From: Botrytis cinerea B05.10 | Taxonomy: Eukaryota > Ascomycota > Leotiomycetes > Helotiales > Sclerotiniaceae | Direction of reading: 5' to 3' | Length of the DNA stretch: 64,000 bases | NCBI RefSeq assembly: GCF_000143535.2 | Contig: NC_037324.1 | Coordinates: 1,550,001 to 1,614,000, forward strand | Shown here: piece after piece, positions 22,963 to 35,200 of the stretch | How the letters are laid out: every line of letters begins with the position of its first letter | How positions within the stretch are numbered: the first letter of the stretch is position 1 | Program-made: the position numbers and the translations under genes | The notes under the pieces: model-generated | The model's database searches: none | Told to the model about the DNA's origin: nothing | The model's input: the letters and a program-made list of their open reading frames with translations, nothing else

Positions 22963-23649
22963 TTAAAACTCCATATTTTCCATAACTTGATCCCCAACAG
23001 AACTTAGAGCTGAAGATGCCTCTCTAGTGGAAGGTGTTTCCTCAATCTGCTTTGGTATTGGTTTCATCCGATCTGCCCACTCTTTCACACTTGTAATCTC
23101 TCCTCCCTCGACTTTCACTATTCGAGGTTCGGCAGGCCTTCCTAATAATGTCCCATGATATCGTGAATCCTCATCGGTTGTGTTATGCTTCTTCTTGAGA
23201 GCTATCTTCTTTTAGTTCCTATTCACAACCACATGAAATCAATAAAGAAAGAGGTAAAGCATACCAGTAAGATAATCTTCCCCTCCATCTGCCAACGCAA
23301 TCCTCCTAATCTCTTTATTTCCCTCCCCCATTGCCCAGGCTAAAAACCCTTCCACGCCTCTCATGTCTTCTTCGCCATAGAATTCCTGTTCCTCTATTGC
23401 CTTCTCTGGCATAAGAGCTCCACAATCTTGCATGGCCATTCGTACGTCTGAAATCGTGATGTCGAGATCCGCATGGTTTAGATCGGCATGCGCTGCCGTT
23501 GATTGTGCAAGTATGTACATATAACGAGCAGCTAAATCGGTTATGGTATCAAGAACTGAGGATCGCGTTGAGTGATAACCTGCTGCGCGGAGGATGTGTA
23601 GAACGCATGGTCGAAGGAGGGCATGATGAAGAGCTTGAGGTGTTGCCAT
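22963..23649 (-). CDS. TAF3-like TFIID subunit with bromodomain-associated histone fold
   Basis: Minus-strand exons 23265-23649 and 22963-23201 give 207 residues. Residues about 5-85 form a Bromo_TP histone fold (HHALLRPCVLHILRAAGYH; SVLDTITDLAARYMYILA; DITISDVRMAMQDCGAL). This is the fold by which TAF3 or TAF8 pairs with TAF10 inside TFIID. The second exon continues in frame (ALKKKHNTTDEDSRYHGTLL) after a TAG acceptor and is polar. There is no PHD finger, as in fungal TAF3. The assignment to TAF3 rather than another Bromo_TP protein rests on size and layout. It is divergent from the TAF7 gene 409 bp away. Confidence 0.78.
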
Positions 23650-24058
23650 CTTAAGTTTTTCGATTTTATTGACGGAAAAGTCGGGATCAAGGTGCGGAGA
23701 GACTAGATATTATCATGATTGCATGTCGCAAAAATTATATAGTTGGTTAAATAGGAAGTCTCTTGTATTCCACCGTAAAGCGCAAAAGGTGAATGCGAAT
23801 TCCCATCCGTCGCATAAGTGAAATGGAAAACGCGGTTGCGCGATTGTGCGGTCGGGTCTCCGTACAATTCTCGAACCAGAGCTCCTTCCATTCCAATTGA
23901 TCAGTTCAACATCTCAAATTCTTAGATTCTACAGAGCTACGACAGACAACGAACAAATTCTTGTTTTGCGATTTTTATAAAATTCTGCTCCCGCCAATCT
24001 TGCGACAAGAATAACTTATCTTCAAAAGAGTGCACAACCACGAGGATAGACCGCCAAC
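23650..24058. promoter_or_regulatory. 409-bp shared interval between two TFIID subunit genes
   Basis: The start codons of the TAF3-like and TAF7 genes face away from each other across this stretch, so both promoters must lie in it. A 62-codon minus-strand ORF here (23703-23891) has an ATG but no recognisable content. I did not identify specific factor sites. Confidence 0.6.
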
Positions 24059-25657
24059 ATGAGCGGCCCATTTAAGCTAAAGTTGAGTCTCAAGACAAAT
24101 GGAGGAACGAATGCATCACCGGGACCTTCCACACCTACCACACCATCAGCTCTCACGCCTGGCGGATCCAAACCGAAGATAAAACTGAGCAGTAAACCTG
24201 CAGGTTCACCCCCTTTTCCACCTGCGCCTAGCTCATCGCAACCAAAATCTACAAAAGCAGGTCGAGCACCTAAACCCACACAGAAGCTCGTAGACTCGCG
24301 CAAGAGAGTTAAGAAAGAAGATGACAGTGGCGATGAAACTATCTCTGTTATACCAAGGAAGCCGAACCTTCACGATGAACCTGCGAAGAAGAAAGTCAAG
24401 ATTAGTATCAAGCCAAAAGCACCTGCCATGGCTGGTGTCAATGGACTTCCAAAGACACCGGTTATGATGAAGGCTAAAATTAAGGGCAAACCACCGAAAA
24501 GACCTCTTGGAGAAGGTTATGACTCTGAAGCCAGTGATACGGAGAAAGATCCCTCCATCGAAGAAGCATTTATCTTTCGAATGATTCCCGGCGACGATTG
24601 TGACTACCTACGAACATGCATCACCGAGAAAAAAATGGGTATCAATCCAAAAGTCGGAGGCGCAGATGTGCAAATGAAATTTTTTCATGCCGAAGGTAGA
24701 CGAGCTGCTGTTATTATCCGTGGAAATGTCTATGCCGCTACTCTTGTCGACTTGCCATGTATTGTTGAAGGAATGAAGAGTTGGGATAAAAGAGGGTGGT
24801 ATAAAAGTGCGGATATTTGTCAAATGCTTTGGATTTATCAAAGGGTTGAGAATGAAGAAGAGGCCAAAAATGCCCCATTGCCAGGAATCATTGATCCACA
24901 AACTTTTCAATATCCACATGGTCTTACTGCTCCAATGCATTTAGCACGAAAACGGCGTTTTAGAAAACGTATCAGTAGAACTGCAATCGAGGCTGTAGAG
25001 GAAGCGGTTGAGAAACTTCTTGAAGATGATCGAAAAGCTGTATCCTCAGAATACAAAGTTATTTCGCCAGAAAGAGAACAAAGTAGCCAAGTATTCAGTC
25101 CGGGAAGTTATGGCGATGAAGGAGAAGACCAGTATTCGGAAGATGAAGATGCTGAAGGAGAAGCTGACGATGGTGGTTACTTCTCTCAGATCAACAACGC
25201 CGATGGTGTCGCGTCTGGGGATGAAATGGGCGGGGATCTCGAAGCTGATCTCGCAGCAGAGATGGAAGCCGAATTGGAAGCAGGAGCAGGCTTTGAAGAT
25301 ATTGCTGCTACTCCTATGTCTATGTCAGGTGTCGCAGCCACTCCTATGCTACTAGGCGATACTCCAGCTCCCAATGAAGAAGATGACAGTGGTGATGAAT
25401 CGATTGAAGATGGGGAGAGTGGAGATGAAGGAAGTGAAGCGGATGATGTTGATGACGATGAAAAAGCACGCTTGGCCCAGCTCCAAGAAGCCAAAGAAGA
25501 TATCGTGGATTTGGAGAAACAGATTGAAGGTCTACAAGCACAGTTGGCAGCTCAGAATAATCCAATTCTGCGCAGGAGAATCGAAGATAAATCAAGAAAA
25601 CTTAAGGCTGAGTTGGAGATCAAGAAATCTTCGATTGGAGAGGCAGAGGATGATTAG
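24059..25657 (+). CDS. TAF7: TFIID subunit TAF7
   Basis: Intronless, 532 residues. Residues about 165-265 are the TAFII55 N-terminal domain: it starts with EEAFIFRMIPGDDCDYLR and continues through RRAAVIIRGNVYAATLVDLP and IVEGMKSWDKRGWYKSADIC. The segment before it is Pro/Ser/Lys-rich and disordered. After it come LARKRRFRKRISR and long acidic runs (EEDDSGDESIEDGESGDEG). A final coiled coil (VDLEKQIEGLQAQLAAQNN) is typical of yeast and fungal TAF7. TAF7 sits in TFIID against TAF1, controls its acetyltransferase activity and helps start RNA polymerase II transcription. Confidence 0.93.
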   Translation: MSGPFKLKLSLKTNGGTNASPGPSTPTTPSALTPGGSKPKIKLSSKPAGSPPFPPAPSSSQPKSTKAGRAPKPTQKLVDSRKRVKKEDDSGDETISVIPRKPNLHDEPAKKKVKISIKPKAPAMAGVNGLPKTPVMMKAKIKGKPPKRPLGEGYDSEASDTEKDPSIEEAFIFRMIPGDDCDYLRTCITEKKMGINPKVGGADVQMKFFHAEGRRAAVIIRGNVYAATLVDLPCIVEGMKSWDKRGWYKSADICQMLWIYQRVENEEEAKNAPLPGIIDPQTFQYPHGLTAPMHLARKRRFRKRISRTAIEAVEEAVEKLLEDDRKAVSSEYKVISPEREQSSQVFSPGSYGDEGEDQYSEDEDAEGEADDGGYFSQINNADGVASGDEMGGDLEADLAAEMEAELEAGAGFEDIAATPMSMSGVAATPMLLGDTPAPNEEDDSGDESIEDGESGDEGSEADDVDDDEKARLAQLQEAKEDIVDLEKQIEGLQAQLAAQNNPILRRRIEDKSRKLKAELEIKKSSIGEAEDD

Positions 25658-26253
25658 ACACATTTTAAAAATCACTTGAGTATTTGGGCTTTATGTACAT
25701 TTAGGCGTTTTCACAATAGGTGGGATGGGACCTAAACAATATTCGGCGCTGGCTGGTTGTCTCTGCTTGGGTTGGACAATCGGCGTTGGGTCGTTTTGGA
25801 ATGGATGGACAGCTCAAAGGCTCTGTCTTAATTCGGAGTTTGAGCCGGGTAGCATGGCATGGTGCCATGCTACAATGCTGCATTTAAGGTTAGGGAAAAT
25901 GATGAGCTACTATCAAATAGGTAGCGTCATGTTGGACGACAGAATGATAGATGCCTTATAATACAGATTCTTGTCTATAGTATCCTTACACAGATGTGAT
26001 ATAATTTTACATCTTTCCTCGTACCCTAGTGCCCAATCTTCATGGCTCTAGCTGTGTCAATTGCATGTGTCTTCTTGACTTGAGCATCTCCTTTCTGCTT
26101 TATACTTTCCACATGCCACACCATATGAAGACTCCTTATTGAGCAGCGCTTCAACATCAAAACTCTCAAAGCCCTCAAATAATCCCCCACGAATTGAGCC
26201 CAATCCGCACCAAAGAAGCACATCGACTTTCCAACCTATCCACAACCTTGAAT
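25658..26253. other. Convergent 3' intergenic region
   Basis: No gene supported. A hairpin-prone GCATGGCATGGTGCCATGC stretch lies at about 25850-25870 and might assist 3'-end formation, but that is a guess. Confidence 0.45.
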
Positions 26254-27004
26254 TTACATTCCCTTCAAGTAATTACCCTCCTTAATCTTCGCGCGGCGCT
26301 CCTTCCTCATCGCCTTTACCAAATCTCCTCGTTGTTCTAATGCGGCTTCGCCTTCACTGGACAAATCGACGGATTGTTGCTGCAGAGGAACCTTTACTTC
26401 GAGCAGAGAGGTGTCGCCTGAGAGAAGCGCGCGTTCTTCTGCCTTTCTGCGGGCTTTCGCAGCAGCACGACGGAGTTTCTTAGATTTTGCTAGCGAGGGT
26501 GTTAGCCAATTCGAGGAGAATTGGAAAGTAGGAGAAGGAAGGGTAGAGGGATAGGATGGATGGATAGAGGATCGGTTAGAAAAACATACAGAATTCATCG
26601 CCTCCTGCTGTGGCACCCCCATCAGCAGCTTTCTTCTCATCTAGACAGTGCCATAACCATTCTGGATATTCTTCTTCTTTTAGAGCGACGGGGTCGTCTC
26701 TCCCTTTGAGGAAGTTGAGTCCTTGTAGTATGGTCCCTGCGGGAATACTGGATGTGGGTAAGGGGGTTGATTTTTTGGTATGGGAAGGATGCGAGGAGAT
26801 TCCTTGGGCGGCGGGGGAGGGGGAGAGGGGGGTTGAGAAGGGTTGGGCTGCGCCGGTGGAGGTTGCGGTTGGGGGGCCGGCGGTGCGAGGAGAGGAGGGG
26901 GTGGATGTTGGGGGCGTGGAGGAGAGGAGCGCTGTGTGTGAGAAGAGACGGATTGGTTGGGTCAGAGGGATGGACCGACGGGTGAGACAGCGTGAACAAA
27001 TCAT
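26254..27004 (-). CDS. MRPL37: Mitochondrial large-subunit ribosomal protein mL54 (MRPL37 family)
   Basis: Minus-strand exons 26590-27004 and 26254-26489 give 216 residues. The first 90 residues are Ser/Thr/Pro/Ala-rich with few acidic groups, and the opening MICSRCLTRRSIPLTQPIRL looks like a mitochondrial presequence. The family core follows: SIPAGTILQGLNFLKGRDDP, then VALKEEEYPEWLWHCL. After the 100-nt intron the exon encodes KSKKLRRAAAKARRKAEER, a basic helix usual for this protein, and ends in IKEGNYLKGM. mL54 is a structural component of the mitochondrial 54S ribosomal subunit. Ignoring the splice gives a stop eight nucleotides after the donor region. Confidence 0.9.
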
Positions 27005-27639
27005 TTTGAGGGAGGATTGGCGGCGTGGAGGAGATATGCTGGGTTAATTTCTTGTGCCGGTTGTATATGGAGATTTATTTTTTTGAGATAGCTACGGGTA
27101 CCTGGATAGACCGGGTGTGCTGCTGATATCAAATTCTTTGGTGGGGTGTTCGGTGCTGGGTGGATATGTAATGGAATTGGATTATCTATTCTGCTGTTTC
27201 CATGATTAGGATGGAGAATCACATGGGGAATTGGTTATGTTTATAATTGGATATTCTCTTAGCTGTTACTGAGATGATTTGTGAGGTAGGTAAGACGAGA
27301 TATGGTATTTTCCAAAGCCCATACTGTGTCAAAGTTCACATTGACTATGTCATTCTCATAGGTGCATCGGAATCACAAGTTTGGGGAAATAGATTGGTTG
27401 TACAATGTTTCATATTTACAGTCCCATTAGTAGACCTTTCCTAGGCCTCTATATTGGGGCAAATTCTCTGAAGCTTCCTGGATTTTGGTATATCTTCAGT
27501 GTTTGGTTCCAGATATCCTGCCTGCCTTAAACCGCACTGAGCTCATTCAAGCATAACACTCATCCAGCATGATACCGCTCTCGCCCTCTTCTCGCCACTT
27601 ATCCCCTCCTTGCCCAATAAAACTCTCATGATATTTCTA
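27005..27639. other. Intergenic between two mitochondrial-protein genes
   Basis: No coding evidence. Downstream of one minus-strand gene and upstream of the other. Confidence 0.5.
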
Positions 27640-28084
27640 TCAAGCCTTGTTGAAATGGTTTTGTTGCTCGAACAGGTAACCTTTAATCTTGGACTCCTTT
27701 AATAACTCGAAATAGCGATCTGAGAGAAAGGATTAGCCCCAAGACCTATGGAAAGTTCCTCGTGGGAATCCAGATGTTTTTGTCAAGTTGGAAGAACCAT
27801 TTGCCCTTCAAAAGAGCTCTGTAGGTTTCTCCAGTATCATGATATCAATCCTCACCTCTTAATGCACCACATTTCTCCAAATGATTAACCCCCTCCTTGT
27901 AATAGCATTTTCCCAATTCCTCTCTGACTAGACGCGCCATCATGCTCTTAACCCACTGTTCTCTAATAATCGCATCTTGTGCTTGCTTCAATCGTGCCGT
28001 ATCATCATAATCGACACCATCGAAAGTTGGAGGAACAGAAGGTTTCTTCGCGAGGAATGCGGCAGATTCGGGAGTTGGTGCCAT
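27640..28084 (-). CDS. Complex I 12 kDa subunit (NUO-12.3 / NDUFB10-like)
   Basis: Minus-strand exons 27856-28084 and 27640-27719 give 102 residues. The sequence closely matches the remembered Neurospora 12.3 kDa subunit: MAPTPESAAFLAKKPSVPP, then FDGVDYDDTARLKQAQDAII, REQWVKSMMARLVREELGKC and YYKEGVNHLEKCG. The second exon completes it with RYFELLKESKIKGYLFEQQ. It is an accessory subunit of the membrane arm of mitochondrial NADH:ubiquinone oxidoreductase. Equating it with human NDUFB10 is my reading of the family. The 136-nt intron is longer than most here. Confidence 0.92.
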
Positions 28085-28633
28085 TGTGCAGAAATTGAAT
28101 TATGGGTATGAGGAGGTTTAGAGGATCAATGGGTATATGGCCGATCGAGTAGTGTGGATCCAATAGTAGAGTTGAGGTGGTCGACGTCTTTCACACATGC
28201 GTTTGTAATGAAGCTATTTTGATTGTTTGAGCTCAACAACGAAAGTCACGATTTATTATGGGTCGGGTGAATTTTAGTGAATGAGCAAGACTAGCCGAAC
28301 TTGCTTCAACTCCTTCACTGCTCGAAATGCTTAGCTAATCACTCGAGATGATAGACCCACTCCCTCGAGACCCTGAATCCACTCTCCAGATAAAAAAAAC
28401 CTTTTATCACTCTAGCGCAATTGAAAAAAATTCTCGATAAGAGCTTTTCTTCAAACCTACTTAAACTTTTTACTCTCCCAAGTTTTGATTTTTCTTTCTT
28501 CAATCATACATCCTTTTCAACTCAATACTTGTATCGATTCATCAGATTTTTGATCAAAAGATATCCATTTCTTCATACTCTTCTTCAAAAATACTCAATT
28601 ACTTTCTCTTCCTCAAGAAGTAAATCATTCATA
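28085..28633. promoter_or_regulatory. Divergent promoter region (complex I subunit / nucleolin-like gene)
   Basis: The two flanking genes start outward from this 549-bp stretch. Toward the plus-strand gene it becomes CT-rich (TTTCTCTTCCTC near 28600), a usual leader for ribosome-biogenesis genes in fungi. The open frame here lacks an upstream ATG before 28634. Confidence 0.55.
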
Positions 28634-30304
28634 ATGGCTAAGACAAAGGATACCAAGGTTGCTAAGGCTTCCAAGAAGACTGAGGTCAGTCCACCACTCT
28701 CCACTGTCAAGAATGCGGCAGTTGTCAAGCCATCTCAATCAACAAAAGCTAAATCTAAACAGACCGCAAAGGCTACTGCCACCAAGGCCGCCAAGCCAGC
28801 TCCAAAGCCAGCCAAGAAGGCTGCCACTCCATCCTCCGACAGCGAATCTGGTTCCGACTCGGATTCTTCTGAATCTGAGGAGGAGAAGCCAGCGCCAAAG
28901 GCCACCAAGGCTAAGGCTAACGGAAAGGCTGCCAAGGTCGAGAAGAAAGAGGTAGAATCATCCTCCTCTGACTCCTCATCTTCGTCTGAAGCCGAAGATG
29001 ATTCCTCATCATCTGAATCCGAAACTGACTCTGAACCCGCCGCAAAGACTGCCAAGAAGGCTGCTGCTTCTGAAAGCGAAGATAGTGACGACTCAAGCGA
29101 CTCCGAATCCGAGGAGGAGGCTAAGCCAGTTGTTGCTGCTGCCAAGAAGGTTCAAAAGGTTGTCGATGCCGGTAAGGCAAAGGTCAACGGTGCTGCTAAG
29201 GCCGTCGCCAAGGCTACTGTAAGTAACATCAATCTTCCCAACAGTCCCATCATGACTTGAACTTCAACTAACATAACTATAGGAGGACTCTGACGACTCC
29301 GACAGCTCTGATTCCTCCGAGGAAGAAGAGAAGAAGGCATCTGGATCTGACTCTGACTCTTCCGATTCTGACAGCGAGTCTGCCAGCGAGGCTGAGGCCG
29401 AGGCACCATCCAAGAAGCGTAAGGCTGAGGATGAGCCAGAGGCTTCCACCAAGAAGTCCAAGACTGAGGAGACTGCTGAGGATAACGGAAGCAAGAACTT
29501 GTTCGTTGGAAACTTGAGCTGGAACATTGATGACGAGTGGCTCTACCGCGAGTTTGAGGAGTTTGGTGAGATCAGTGGTGCTCGTGTCATCAGTGACAAG
29601 GCTACTGGACGCTCCAAGGGTTTCGGATACGTTGAGTTCGTCAAGTCAAGTGATGCTGCTGCCGCTCTTGCTGCCAAGAAGGGTGCTCTCATTGATGGTC
29701 GTGAGGCCAACGTTGACTTCTCCACTCCCCGTGATACCACCGCACCAAGAGAGCGTGCTAACAACCGCGCTGCTCAATTCGGTGATGCCAAGAACCCACC
29801 TTCCGACACCCTCTTCCTCGGTAACCTTTCCTTCGATGCCGATGAGAACGTTGTTGGTGAAGCTTTCGGTGAGCACGGAACTGTTGTCAACGTCAGACTT
29901 CCAACTGACCAGTAAGTTAACCTTCATTCCATACTCATTTACACATATTAACAATCACTAGGGAAACTGGTAACCCCAAGGGTTTCGGATACGTTACCTT
30001 CGGTTCCGTTGAGGATGCTACTGCCGCTTATGATGCTATGATGGGTGCTGATATTGCCGGCCGTCCAGTCAGACTTGACTATGCTACTCCCCGTCCAGAG
30101 CGCAGTGAGGGTGGTGGCTTCGGTGGCCGTGGTGGTGGACGTGGTGGCGGTGGACGTGGTGGCGGACGTGGTGGTGGACGTGGTGGCTTCGGTGACCGTG
30201 GAGGACGTGGTGGTGCTCGTGGTGGTGCCCGTGGAGGTCGTGGAGGCAGCACTAACCGTGGTGGCTTCGGTGACTTCAAGGGAAAGAAGATGTCTTTCGA
30301 ATAA
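28634..30304 (+). CDS. Nucleolin/Gar2/Nsr1-type nucleolar RNA-binding protein
   Basis: Exons 28634-29218, 29283-29911 and 29962-30304 give 518 residues. The N-terminal half alternates Lys/Ala-rich basic blocks with phospho-acceptor Ser/Asp/Glu runs (SDSESGSDSDSSESEEE), the hallmark of nucleolin-like proteins. Two RRMs follow. RRM1 has RNP2 LFVGNL and RNP1 KGFGYVEF; RRM2 has RNP2 LFLGNL and RNP1 KGFGYVTF, with an intron inside it. The C-terminus is a GAR domain of GGRGG units, a target of arginine methylation. Family members act in the nucleolus in pre-rRNA processing and 18S production. The Ser/Asp/Glu-rich tracts are candidate CK2 sites by knowledge of the family. Confidence 0.93.
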
Positions 30305-32250
30305 GTTGATGATATTAAATGAGGGTTACCATTGTCTGTCCGTACTTTGTCACACTTTGAGTATTCTTCTTGAAGATGCTTTCGTGCTGACATGTGGGTC
30401 GTTGGCTTTGTGGGTTGTGGGCTCTTGACTCTACTCCTTATGGAGAATGTGGCTATTGAGACATATCTTCTTCTTTCTTTGGATTCTTTCATTGGAAGAG
30501 AAGTTTACAACTTGTGGGCTTGATTTACGTGGTCGTCGGCTTGTGGCTGTCCCTTGTAGGCTTTTTGATCTGTTCGTTGGGGCGTTTAGGTAAAAACATT
30601 GTGGTCTATGGCGGCTTTGAACATACTAAGAAGTTGGGTATGATCCTTTCTTGTATCTTCGGATACATAGAGAGGGGACTGGACTTCATGTGGCTTTCCG
30701 AGGGCATAATGTAAAAATCTTTCTTTGGTTGGGTGGAATGGTTATGACAAATATTACCCGGTTCTTTGCGAAATGTCTCGCTAGACCAACTGTATTATAT
30801 GGTGAGTATCTTGCAACTGGTATCCCCCCTTGCTGTTGCTGTCTTATTTTAAAACTCAAATACAATAATACCTTATGATAACTTTTCTTCCTCTTTAAAT
30901 GTGAAATGTGAACTGTGAATCTATCAACTACTTTTGTAAGCTGTGGGATGTGCTTAATGATCCACACAATTCCGTTGAAGTATGTCTACTGGGTATCTAT
31001 GGTTGGTTTATGATAGTATCAAAGACCAAGTAGACCAAAAGTTGAAATCTGAAGTGTCATCGAACTGTCAAAGAGTTTATTTTTTGTCTCTTTCAGCTCA
31101 TTCAGCTTATTCATAGTTCTCTTAATTTTCTAGATCTACTCCCTTCTCCTCTCTCATTCCCCTCCCTCTTCGAGCCTCTCCCTTCCTTACTTCTCTCTCC
31201 TTTCTCTTTATATTCACTTTCTTGTTTCTTTCTTTGCAAGTTAAGTTTCAATCATGGTATTCAGGACTTCTGTTATTCCTCAGCTCACTTGGTATTTGAA
31301 TTTGAAGTTGGTAAGAGATTCAGGAGGTTCAGGAATGTTTTGTCTTGTTGAGTGATGTTAGGGGAAGAGAAGAAGAGAAAGTGAAATACTTCTTTTGGAG
31401 GATTTTGGAGGATTTTGGAGGAAAGGGGTGCTGTTGTTGGGATGATGGTAGGTGTTGCAGGTGGTGTGTATATTTTTGGGGGGTTTGGTGTTAAATATCA
31501 ACTTTTCCACTTGAGGTATTCTGTACTTATAAGAACAAACGCAAATACGAAGACAGATTGTCATTATTGATACCTGGCATTGTAAAGGTAGTGAGATTTA
31601 TTGCGCATTTGGTAGATGCATTTGATTGATAGATGGATGATGCGTCTACTTGATCGTTGGTGGCATTATCGATTGGTTTGGTTGTAGAACGCACCTTCTT
31701 GTTTTGTTCCAATATAATCGGTTCTTTTTGAGATTATTGAAATAGGGAACATCCTGTCCATCCAGATATCAACATGTGTATCTCAACAAACAACGACAAA
31801 TGATACCGTGGTTGAGAACTTAGCCTGGATGTACTGCGTCTTCACAGCCTTGCTCTACATCTGCTTATATTAACAGAGCAACAGATTTCTTTCTTGATAA
31901 CAACACATGATAACGCAATTGGGAATTCAGCCTGAATGCCGTATATCTTCACAGCCTCACTGTACATCTGCTTATATTGACAGGGTGACAGCCCTCCCCT
32001 TCCCGAATGAGCTCATTCGATAACAGTGTATGATGCTTCCTGCGAGTGGTCGGATTCTTCAATGTTGTACCAATAAGGAACCTGGTTTTGTGTCTGCATA
32101 CCCCACTACGATGGTAAGGTGTATGGTAAGGCGCATGTGTCGCAAGACTCAGCCATGATGAATGAGTATAATACTCGTATGGTAATTTGAGAATCTAAAA
32201 CAGTTTCTCTTTTCAATCCTATTCAATTATAATACGCAGTGTTTCTGATA
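30305..32250. other. 1.9-kb intergenic region with leader-like tract and duplicated segment
   Basis: No substantial frame. At about 31135-31225 a strong pyrimidine tract precedes an ATG at 31255 that opens only 36 codons (see findings). An imperfect tandem duplication lies at 31783-31991. Confidence 0.5.
31783..31991 (+). repeat. Imperfect tandem duplication, about 100-bp unit, RIP-like
   Basis: Two copies, about 31783-31883 and 31892-31991, share blocks such as TCTTCACAGCCT and ACATCTGCTTATATT. They differ mostly by C/T and G/A changes, the mark of repeat-induced point mutation, with a few transversions and small gaps. Confidence 0.75.
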
Positions 32251-35200
32251 ATGCCTGCAATGGAAATATGGAGCTGCTGTTGGTGCAGGGACTACTCTGG
32301 CATGTATAACAGTAGTGGAATGACGACACAGATTCTCAGCTGTCCCGCATGTACTCATGATCGATGCAACGACTGCCATGTTGAGTGGGTCAAACTGAGA
32401 TCAAGCACTCCAAGCTCAAATCTCAGGTCTAGCAGGGCCGCAGGAACGAGAACACAAGGTGTAAACAGAGGAGTGGAAGATAATGGAAGCCATGCCCGGC
32501 AGTCAGATTCCGTCCCAGATTCCACGATCAATTCAACAAGCAATGCGGCATTGTTGCAAGACGCTCGGATATCTGATTTCAGCCCGTACTTGATTTCTCC
32601 AGACTCCGGTGAGCCTAAGCCTCAAGAGGGAGAAGTCGAACCCTTCGATACAGGTCAAGATAAGTTGAATATGGTTGGTACCACCGAGGCAAACGCTACA
32701 AGTTCGGAAACAAAAGAAAATGAAATGGAAGGGAGCTGTAACGTTGGTCTTAAACGAGATTTTTTGCAGCCACAAGTGTCCTCTGAACATGCACTTGGCC
32801 TCTTCATCAAAGACCCTGATTCATACTCTCGAGAAATTACCGTTCTTGAACATAGCATCCTCCAACTAGGACAAAATACCTTTGAGAAAATCAAAGAATA
32901 TGACGAGACTAGGCGATACGTATTACCATTGCGAGAGTTGGATATTGGATCGGACTCCCCCACGCCCGTTACTCCAACTTCTGATCAACAACTTAGAATT
33001 GACGAATACGTCCAACTTCAGGTTTCCAGAAGCATGGAGACGTTATCTTCAATAATGATAGGAACGCAATTGCTACAAAATGAAGGATTTTGCAACAGCT
33101 CCACGTACAATATAATCGTGGCAGATCAAGATCGTCCAAAAGTTCTCAATGTTCGACCGATTAGTATGCCCAGCTTATCACTACTGTTCGAACTTCTCCA
33201 TGAAGTACAAAGATCTAAGTCGCAACGAGACTTGGTTTTAGAGGATGTAGCAGAGATTTTATTGCACATTGTTGTGAGTCTTGGCTTGGGGATCCCTCAG
33301 ACAACCTTATCTATGGAAGAGCACAATCTAGAACGACAGCAAGATATCTGCCATTTATTGAGCTCCATTCTGAGTGTTCTGCATGTCGCACTACTATCAT
33401 TTATCAGGTCACATCTTGATATTTCCGGATACACGCCGAACGGGTCATTAAGTGATGGATTGCACATCGAGTGTCCTGGAGGTACAATATTCTTGGCGGC
33501 CCGGCAACTAAAGTGCCTAAATAGCCTCCTAAAGAAACCAGTTTGGGCCTTCAGCTTCATACCCACACATTCAAAGTTATTAAAAGTTGAATGCGATGGG
33601 TTTTATCTTTCTTCATCTATAGATCACCTTGCGGAGTTATGGGGTCCCCTGAGATTTAATCGTACCGAAGCATCAACTACCTTGTCGATTGAGACTCATG
33701 GCGGTAGACTCCTAAGCGCCAAACACCGCACATCTCAAGTTCAACCACTGGAATCAAAGGTGCTCTGCCATTGGTCTAGTTGGATGGAGACGAACTCACT
33801 CGAAAACACAACTCCCATTGATACAACCAAACTCCTCTTGATTGGCGTAAGAACTATACCACAAGCTCCTAGAAAGCATCCGAGCTCGCCTAGATTCCAC
33901 ACAATGGATGTGTGTAATTGTTCTGATAAATACATCTCTCAGCCTCGCCACCGCGAATTCGAGCTTGCTACCCGCCCTCCCAGTTGGAAAATGATAGAAA
34001 GAACCGCGCAGGCCTCTGGTGGCCAATACTTTAATATTACCTTGGGATTCACGTACAAGTTTGATGCAGGCTGGACTCTGAAAGACGTGATACTCGAAGA
34101 CTGGGTCGACGCTGGCAAAACGGATATATCACACGTGCCTAATCCGTATTTAATGGATTCTCTTGTAGTCTTGGATTTTAGTTGCTGTTCTGGTCATGCT
34201 CGAAGGATTAGCTTGTGGAAACTGCTCAAAGATCCTGCTATTGGAAGGTACCTCAATCAGAAATGCAACAATGCAGTTGATGAGTTTGGGAACATTACGA
34301 CCTTGCTTGATGGGCTAGGTTCCGCTGATTCGTTAACCTCAATTTGGACAACGATACCGGTGACACAGAGGAAGCTTCTGATATCAAGCTTCAAGGCGAT
34401 ATTGAAGATACTGAAATTCACGGGGATTGGAGACGACAAAAAGTTACAAGTATGGGATATTACTTCTCATGATCGTATTGATGGCAGGAGACTTGATCCT
34501 CGGTGGGCATCTTTTGTCAAGGATGATAGCAACTCTGCTACGTTCGCCGTTATAACAAGCACTTGCACGAGATATAGTCAAAGCAATGATCACGCCCTGA
34601 CAGGCACCGTTCTTCAAACCCAACTGTGCATCACGGCAGCACAGAGGATAAATAAGAATCTCGCGGCTTCCAAAGAAGATGTAAAAAAAGAAGAGACTCA
34701 GTCGAGCTCGTCGACTACGTTCTCATCCAGATGGAGCGTCAACGGGTCTCAACCGGTGGATGTTATATCTCGTCAGTCGGCAGACAGATATCAAACAATG
34801 AATACTGACTCCCGGCTATCACCTCCTGCGGTCCAATCTGATGTCGAAAATACATTGCTAGAGCGTATAAAAAATAACCAGAGAAGAAGACAGATAGCAT
34901 CCGATGCGGCATCACAATCATCTCTTGCTGGAAACAGCACAGCCACATTAGCTTCCCAATATCCACGCAACAATCCATCTCCGTCCCGAAAGCGTCGAAA
35001 AATCGAACCCTGCAATATGCCACCGTCAGTAATAAAGCATCCTCCAATCCTCCTTATCCGCAATGGTTTAGGCCAAAAAGTGGGGAAATTATCCTTAGAA
35101 CCAGCACTCCCTATTGATCTCACCTTGCTTACCGACAGAACCACTCTGCAAGCCAGATGGGAAGAAGCTTCCCGAATGAATCTAATCGAGAACATCAAGG

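Noticed and set aside
23703..23891. 62-codon minus-strand ORF between the two TFIID genes
   Set aside because: Lies in the shared promoter interval and has no recognisable content.
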